DNA from: Neurospora crassa OR74A
Taxonomy: Eukaryota > Ascomycota > Sordariomycetes > Sordariales > Sordariaceae
Assembly: GCF_000182925.2 (NCBI RefSeq)
Contig: NC_026507.1
Coordinates: 3,534,001 to 3,598,000 of the forward strand
Reading direction: 5' to 3'
Length of the DNA stretch: 64,000 nt
The notes beneath the pieces are model-generated. The model was not told the DNA's origin. It did no database searches and saw only the letters and a program-made list of their open reading frames with translations. A program made the translations under genes and the position numbers. This document shows positions 58,094 to 64,000 of the stretch, piece after piece. The first letter of the stretch is position 1; the number at the start of each line of letters is the position of its first letter.

Positions 58094-58699
58094 GGCAGCG
58101 GTTATGGAAGTAGCCTGATTAGGGAACCGGCCAATTGAGGGTGTCGTAGAAAGGAGAGAAATAGTTCGTGTAACGTTCAATGACTTAATTATGCGAGCTC
58201 AACAGAATTGACAATGCAATGGCGATATCTGCGCGAAAGGTGTATTGTTTTCCGTGTTCTGGGTTTGAATTGCCCTGGCGTTCGTTACGTCAGCTTTTGA
58301 CGCGTAAATGACTTGCTCTATTCCCTGTATGCAGGCGAGTGTTACTTCGGCTGCTACAAGGGTTAGGGTACAGGCTTGATCACCATGTGAACGATACCTG
58401 AATCTTCCTGGATCTCGACCAGACAGACTTGGGAGCAATCAGGGGTTTGGAAAGCCAAAGTAAGATATGGCTTTAAATTGAATAAACAAAGCTTTTAAGT
58501 CCAACACTATAGCGCATCATAAATCCCATGCTACAAGTTGCCGCTATGTCAAGATCCTTTTACACCCATAACGCTTCATCATGTCCCAGTTCATAGCTAT
58601 TGTACACCGTAAAATCGCAGCATTTTGTCCGGCTGCGTGCAAAACTCCATTAGATCCCTCATAGACAAAAAAAAAACACGGACTGTCCAGACTCATCGT
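58094..58699. other. Rtt106 promoter and argininosuccinate lyase 3' region
   Basis: About 600 bases between two minus-strand genes. No other gene is seen; the small frames are short and without motifs. Confidence 0.55.
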
Positions 58700-60206
58700 C
58701 TAGGCAATCATAGACTTGAGAACCTGGATTTGCTCCTGGACGCAAGCCTTGCTGGTGCCACCCTTGGCAGAGCGCATCTCAACGCTCTTCTCATAGTCGA
58801 ACACCTTGGAGATATCCTCCTCGAAGCGGGCATCGATACCCTTGAGCTGCTCATATGAAAGCTTGTCCATGGGAATACCGGTCTGCTCCGAGAGGGCAAC
58901 GCAGCGGCCAGAGATGTGGTGAGTCTCGCGGAACGGAACACCCTTGCGAACCAGGTAGTCGGCAAGGTCGGTGGCGAGCATGAAGGGGTCAAGGGACTCC
59001 TTCATCTTCTCGGGCTGGATGCTGAGGGTAGCCAGGACACCGTTTGCAATTTGGATGCTGTCAGAAACCGTCTTGACGTGGTCGAGCATGGGCTCCCAGC
59101 TCTCCTGAAGATCCTTGTTGTAAGTGCTGGGAATGCCCTTCTGGGTCATCATGAAGCCAGCCATGTGACCGAAAGCCCTTCCGGCCTTACCCCTGAGCAG
59201 CTCGAGACTGTCGGGGTTCTTCTTCTGGGGCATGAGGGAGCTGCCGGTGGAGTAGGCATCCGCCAGCCTGACGAAGCCGAATTCGCTAGTAGAGTAGATG
59301 ATGAGATCCTCGGACCAGCGAGAGATGTGCTGCATCAACATGGAACCCCACTGGAGGGTCTCGGCAACAAAGTCACGGTCGGCGACAGCGCCCATGGAGT
59401 TCCAGAGGAGGCCATCGAAGCCAAGCTCCTTGGACATCATCTCACGATCAATGCCGAAGGGGTTACCGGCGAGCGCACCGCAACCAAGAGCACTGCGGTT
59501 GACGCGCTTGATAACCTCGCGCAGACGCTCGAGGTCGCTAGCAAAAGCGAAGCCGTAGGAGAGCATCCAGTGACTCCAGCGGACGGGCTGAGCGCGCTGC
59601 AAGTGGGTGTATCCGGGCATGATGACATCAATCTCCTGCTCGGCGCGGGCAGCAGTGACATTGAGGAAGTCCTGAAGGTGCTTCTCGATCTTGCGAAGCT
59701 CGTCGCGGAGCCACATGCGCATATCGGTAGCAACCTGTTCGTTACGAGAGCGGCCGGTGTGAAGCTTGCCAGCAACATCCTTTCCGATGATCTCGCCGAG
59801 ACGACGCTCATTGGCAGTGTGGATATCCTCGTCGACACCGGGGACAATCTTGAAGGTACCGTCCTCCCACTCCTTCTTGACAGCCAGGAGACCCTGCTCT
59901 AGCTTGTTGAATTCGTCCTGTGTGATGATGCCGGCCTTGGCGTTGGCACGCGCAAAGGCAATGCTGCCGGTGATGTCCTGGGCGAAGAGGGCACGGTCGA
60001 AGTGGATGGATTCGTTGTACTGGACCATGAGGGGGTCGAGGCCGCCTGCGAGCGTTCAGGTTAGCTTATGAGCTATCCCATCGTGTTACGAAGCACTGCT
60101 ATACAGCATCCTAGAAGTAAGAGAGAAGAAAAGAGAGCGCCCAAAGCATACCGGTAAAGCGACCTCCCCAGAGCATGTTCTCGGTGGGCTTGGCCTGTCC
60201 ACTCAT
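58700..60206 (-). CDS. arg-10: Argininosuccinate lyase
   Basis: The last step of arginine synthesis and part of the urea cycle: argininosuccinate is split into arginine and fumarate, in the cytosol in fungi. Two exons, 60206-60152 and 60045-58700, flank a 106-nt intron (60046-60151); 466 aa, the usual length. The N-terminus [20 protein letters not shown] carries the conserved LWGGRF. Family motifs include [19 protein letters not shown], the active-site [18 protein letters not shown] and the signature loop [20 protein letters not shown], which holds the catalytic Ser and fumarase-family motif. The end is ...[12 protein letters not shown]. The tetramer forms three-chain active sites in known structures. 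The name arg-10 is that of the N. crassa gene. A perfect TGACTCA element lies 266 bases upstream of the ATG, fitting cross-pathway (CPC-1/Gcn4) control. Confidence 0.97.
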
Positions 60207-60952
60207 GATTGCGTGACTTTGGACCGAATTGTGGCTGTCAATTGGGATGAGGTCGGTGGGTACGAGCTTGCCGTCGCTGGAAATTCAAGCTGCGGGACGG
60301 TTTGCAATTGAGAAAGGAGATGTGATTTAGATAGATGCAGAAGAAGAAGACTGGAGAGAAAATGCAGAGCAACAAACACAACAAGCAAGAAATAAATAAA
60401 TAAAAAAAAAGTTAGTCAACAGCGGACGCCAGGTACGTCGGGTTTTTACCTACCCGCCGAACATCGCTGGATGACTCAATTGCGTCGGCACTCCAAGGTG
60501 GAGGGGAGCTCTTTTACTGGCCCGGCACCTTCCGACAGCGATAACGCTCACTGAAGCTCCCAGTATCAGCCCTACGGCGGGAGGCACAGGGACCACGGCA
60601 ACGGCTTAGCGCAATTGAAAACTGATAAGCTTCCCCGCGATGGAGCGGGAGAGCTGTGGACGACTCCACTCAGGTACAGTCACAGTGGAGGCGCGGGGAT
60701 TGGGAGCTCCATATTGTGTGACTCCGATGAGTGTGCAACCCTAACCCCCGACCAGCCCAGTCTGTATGTGAATGTTTGGCAAGTGACGACGGCTCGGCTT
60801 GAGATGATTCCTTGGCTGGCAGCTGAACCCCGCGTCACTCACTACCTATCAGCCGTCCATGTCATCTGCCTTCAAGTCCATCCAACCCGAGACACAACGA
60901 ACCGCCCTCATCATTATTACCTATCTGTTAATAGCAAGCGAGCATGTCGAGC
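60207..60952. promoter_or_regulatory. Divergent promoter region between argininosuccinate lyase and Vfa1-like gene
   Basis: About 750 bases separate two diverging start codons, so both promoters lie here. It contains a perfect CPC-1 type site (60472-60478) and a weaker TGACTC near 60718. No TATA box of clear quality was recognised. Confidence 0.7.
60472..60478. promoter_or_regulatory. CPC-1/Gcn4-type binding site (TGACTCA)
   Basis: Perfect TGACTCA, the palindromic bZIP element bound by Gcn4 in yeast and CPC-1 in N. crassa. It lies 266 bases upstream of the argininosuccinate lyase ATG and 475 from the Vfa1-like ATG. Amino-acid genes under general control usually have one or more in this range. 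Confidence 0.7.
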
Positions 60953-61662
60953 ATGTCATTTCCAAACCTCTATACACACCGCAAGGTGGCCGAGACAAAG
61001 GCAAAGTCATGCGACATCTGCTACCGGCTGAGCACCAGCGTCCTCATCACCGCAGACAACAAGGATTTCTTCTATATCTGCCCAAGCCATCTTAAGGAGC
61101 CTGCGTTCTGCACACCCAAAATTGACACCGAAGCTATTGAGGCCCGGAAGAAGAAGGAGCTAGAAGAAGAGATTGAGAGAGTGAAGAAGGAGTACGAGGA
61201 GAAAAAGAAGAAGAAGGAAGAGGAGAAGGGGAAGGAAGCGGACAAAGAGAAAGAAAAGGACAAGAAAGATGGTGAAAAGAGCAAAGATAAAGATGAGAAG
61301 AAGGATGAGAAAGACCAGGAAAATTCCAAGGGCTCTAGGGTTTGTGCACCATACAGCCTCCTATCGGCAGCCAATGTGTTTTCACCGTCTCATACTTACC
61401 GGGTGACATGAACGCAGAGCACAAGTAGAGAAGGGACCAAATCGCCTCCCGTGGAAGAAGAGCCAAGGATCTTTGAACTCAAGCCGTTCGTTGTCTTCTC
61501 CCTCGCCCGAAACTGCTCAGTATGTCTCACTAATTCGTTCGTCACAGTACTTTCTATCAACAACGCCTGTTGAAGAAGAGGCAGGCTGAAATTGCAAAGC
61601 GCAACCGTGAAAGACTGCAAGATCCAACCTTCTTTCCCTCGGTTCCCAAGAATCTTCCATGA
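60953..61662 (+). CDS. vfa1: Vps4-associated protein 1 (Vfa1-like)
   Basis: A regulator of the AAA-ATPase Vps4, which disassembles ESCRT-III on endosomes. Exons: 60953-61339, 61418-61485 and 61548-61662, with introns of 78 and 62 nt (donors GTTTGT and GTTCGT); 189 aa, close to yeast Vfa1 (about 200). The start MSFPNLYTHRKVAETKAK is the conserved N-terminus; another in-frame ATG three codons upstream (60944) is also possible. A zinc-finger-like part CDICYRLSTSVLITADNKDFFYICPSH is characteristic: CxxC and CPxH ligands. A long Lys/Glu coiled region (about residues 60-125) follows. The last exon gives FYQQRLLKKRQAEIAKRNRERL, the conserved C-terminal basic helix that in yeast makes contact with Vps4. 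It shares a promoter region with argininosuccinate lyase. Confidence 0.9.
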
Positions 61663-64000
61663 TGGCGTCCTCTCACGCTACCAAAAATACTTTAGGTATT
61701 TTACCCTTGAATCACCAAAGCGAGGGTCATGTTGTTGACATGCTGCTCAGACGGACATACATCCTTTGTTGATACCCTTTGGCTTTAGTGATTGAAATAT
61801 ACTCTAGATTAAGCGCCAATACAGCAGCATGAGCACCAAACTTACTAACCTCAACGTCACAACACATTGAACCTTACAGAACGATGACAATACGTTACAA
61901 CGAGCCGAAAGGGTCCGTATTGAGGACAATGGGCAATAAATTCCATCTCAATCTTGCCCCGCCCGCCCTTCAACGCGCAGTGAAAACAAAGTCTACCACG
62001 CCCACTCTATCACACCAAACAGTCTCGTGGAATTGACCTCAACAATGCTAGCGGGAATAACCCTGCGATGGATGACGGCATATTATGGTCAAACAACCTC
62101 CTTGAGCTACCGATCCCCCGCTTGCAGTAACAGGATAGACGGGTACAAATAAAGAACACTTCCCGTCTACATGCCCTATCCCCATGATTTGTTGTTCTCC
62201 AGTGGAGTGTGCTCCGCTGTGCCGTTGTCAGGCATGGAAGCAACCCATAGCTTTCATCTCATTGCCGTTCAACATGCCCATGGTTCGTTCGGTCTTCCAC
62301 TGCGCCGCTTTGTTGCAGTTGCTGACAGACATGAAGTGCCCTTATATACGGAATGGGAAGATCCTTTTCCGTCCGAAGATCGGCTGTAGGGTCACGTGTG
62401 GTTTTGGAGCGGTACCGAGTCGGCAAGCAAGGTGTCGAGTCCGTCAGCTTATGTTTGGGTACAGTTCAGGAGCAAGCTGGAACTTCGGCTAGGAAGGGAA
62501 AGCGAGGGAGCCGAAAAGCCAGTGAGCCAACCATTTCCAGAATGAGAGCAGTGGCAGAAATATTGGAAGCAAAAAGATCCAGAGGTTGGGCGATATCCTG
62601 CATACCAAACGTTCTGACTGTCTGTCACTGATTCGTGGGTGTAGGCCCCCTCTCGCATCGTACTACCCCATTCGAAGATGCGGACAGACGGCCACCCAAG
62701 CTTTTCTCGAAGACCACCAAGTTGACGTCCGATAGATAATGTGATCGTCAGGAAGGTAAGAGGATGGTAAGCTGGGAGCGCCACCACATCCATCAACCAT
62801 TGATACAGTCGCTTAGGCGTCTAAGTTCGGCCAGCGGCAGCTTCACATCGCATAGTTTCACGGCCGTCTTCATGGTTGCAGAACTAGTGCTTACATTCTC
62901 GTTATAAGGCTGGCTGATGGATACGATAACACATGGTCCTAGGTACTTACAAACAAGCCGGACAGTCATACGTACAACCAACAACGGGTGTACCAAGGTG
63001 TCCCTTGCCCATTGCAATGTTGGTTTATTACTGTCGCGGTCAAGCTCCACGGTGCAACTTTTGTTGAGAAAACAGTGTGTATTCATGGAGAGCGGACTGA
63101 TACATGTAAAATTGCAACTCACTTGCGGCCATAGAGTTTCCGGGTAATCACCGAAGCGGCCGCACTGGAAGCCGGGACGGAAGCTGGAGTCGAAGTGGAA
63201 AACGGACGGAAACCGTCTACCAAGAAAAGACAAAGGGGTGAGTCTAATGACCTACTGCCAGTATGATGTGACCTTCGTTTCTGGTCGTCTTAAGTGGTTT
63301 TGGAGGCAAGAATCTTCATAACCAAGTCCATATTTGCTAACCCTGTATAGGCTGTTTTTAGTAATGGCGATACATGTGCTCGGGTCAACAATGTGGACTA
63401 ATACCGCCGACAAGCCACAAATATCCATCTGCCTCTCGTCTCTACCGCGGTGGTGAGCCAGGCAATGAAGAAAAAGTTTATCTTAAGCCAGCTTCCTTGA
63501 CATCGAAAGCTTCCATTACGCGCATTCGAACATTAAACTCCACTCCAGACCTGTCCATCGCATTCAGAAATGCATGTGACTACCCACTTTAGCACGGCTC
63601 ACAGGTCACAAGCAAACTCACAATAACCCGGATGATCAACGTATACCTAACAATGAATATAAAGCTACTCAAGCGCGACCGACTCTGATTTATACCCAGA
63701 TGAACCATTTTAAGGAATTGTGAACATAAGATGAACAAAGTAGGCGAGAAGCTCTCAAGCCCGGCTCGAAAATTGCCGGTAGTAGTGAGGGGTTGACGAC
63801 TTCATCCGGTGCCTCTTTTATCGAATGTTACATTGTGTCAACCCCTCCGCCCCAGTCGACGCTAAACGTTTTGAGTATTCAACAACCTTTCTATCTCCTA
63901 GCAACAACTTCATGCCTACACTGTCATCAAAGACGTGTATCGTCACCGTCTCACAATGACTTCCCACCCGGAATTCAATGAGCGGACAACAGGCACCGAG
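61663..64000. other. Terminal 2.3 kb without a supported gene
   Basis: Contains the 3' UTR of the Vfa1-like gene. The remaining frames (62184-62492, 62353-62631, 62449-62796, 62793-63233, 63374-63592) are short, overlap on both strands and show no domain. A gene starting or ending just beyond the right edge cannot be judged. Confidence 0.45.

Overview
The window is nuclear DNA of a filamentous ascomycete, most likely a Sordariomycete close to Neurospora or Sordaria. The genes have short introns (about 50-160 nt) with GTAAGT/GTATGT-type donors and CTAAC-like branch sites, and CT-rich leaders. The proteins are clearly fungal: a 2EXR protein, Rtt106, Vfa1, a CNT transporter and an ENA-type P-ATPase. 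From memory, the order ENA-like ATPase, CNT transporter, hexose transporter, YVH1-like phosphatase and argininosuccinate lyase resembles part of Neurospora crassa linkage group VII near arg-10. I could not check this against a database.

Layout. 1-1657 (-) is the N-terminal half of a cation P-type ATPase that runs off the left edge. 3755-3994 (-) is a weak candidate for a small membrane protein. 5507-7521 (-) is a concentrative nucleoside transporter. 7522-14465 has no convincing gene but holds a ~330-bp MITE with TA target duplication at 10239-10568. 14466-15365 (+) is an Asp/His/Ser-rich unknown protein. 16169-18139 (-) is a polynucleotide kinase 3'-phosphatase with a possible mitochondrial presequence and an apparent one-base frame disruption. 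21373-23261 (+) is a hexose transporter and 24226-26420 (+) a secreted PhoD-like phosphatase. 27327-28790 (+) is an unknown protein with an internal duplication and 30046-30641 (-) a small unknown protein. 33258-34590 (-) is an alpha/beta hydrolase, 35415-37817 (-) an acidic 2EXR protein, 38962-40422 (-) a YVH1-type dual-specificity phosphatase, and 41782-43940 (-) a C2H2 zinc-finger protein. 43941-56496 is a 12.5-kb stretch with no supported gene. 56497-58093 (-) is Rtt106, 58700-60206 (-) argininosuccinate lyase, and 60953-61662 (+) a Vps4-associated Vfa1-like protein. The last 2.3 kb has no supported gene.

The genes are mostly housekeeping and do not form one pathway. Solute transport and nutrient scavenging appear several times (ATPase, CNT, hexose transporter, PhoD). 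The clearest regulatory link is a perfect Gcn4/CPC-1 type TGACTCA element in the divergent promoter of the arginine gene. I found no tRNA or rRNA gene, no gene cluster for secondary metabolism, no CRISPR array and no virus-like element. Exon boundaries were set by hand from splice consensus and reading phase. All multi-exon models add up to whole codons except the polynucleotide kinase, where one base is in excess.
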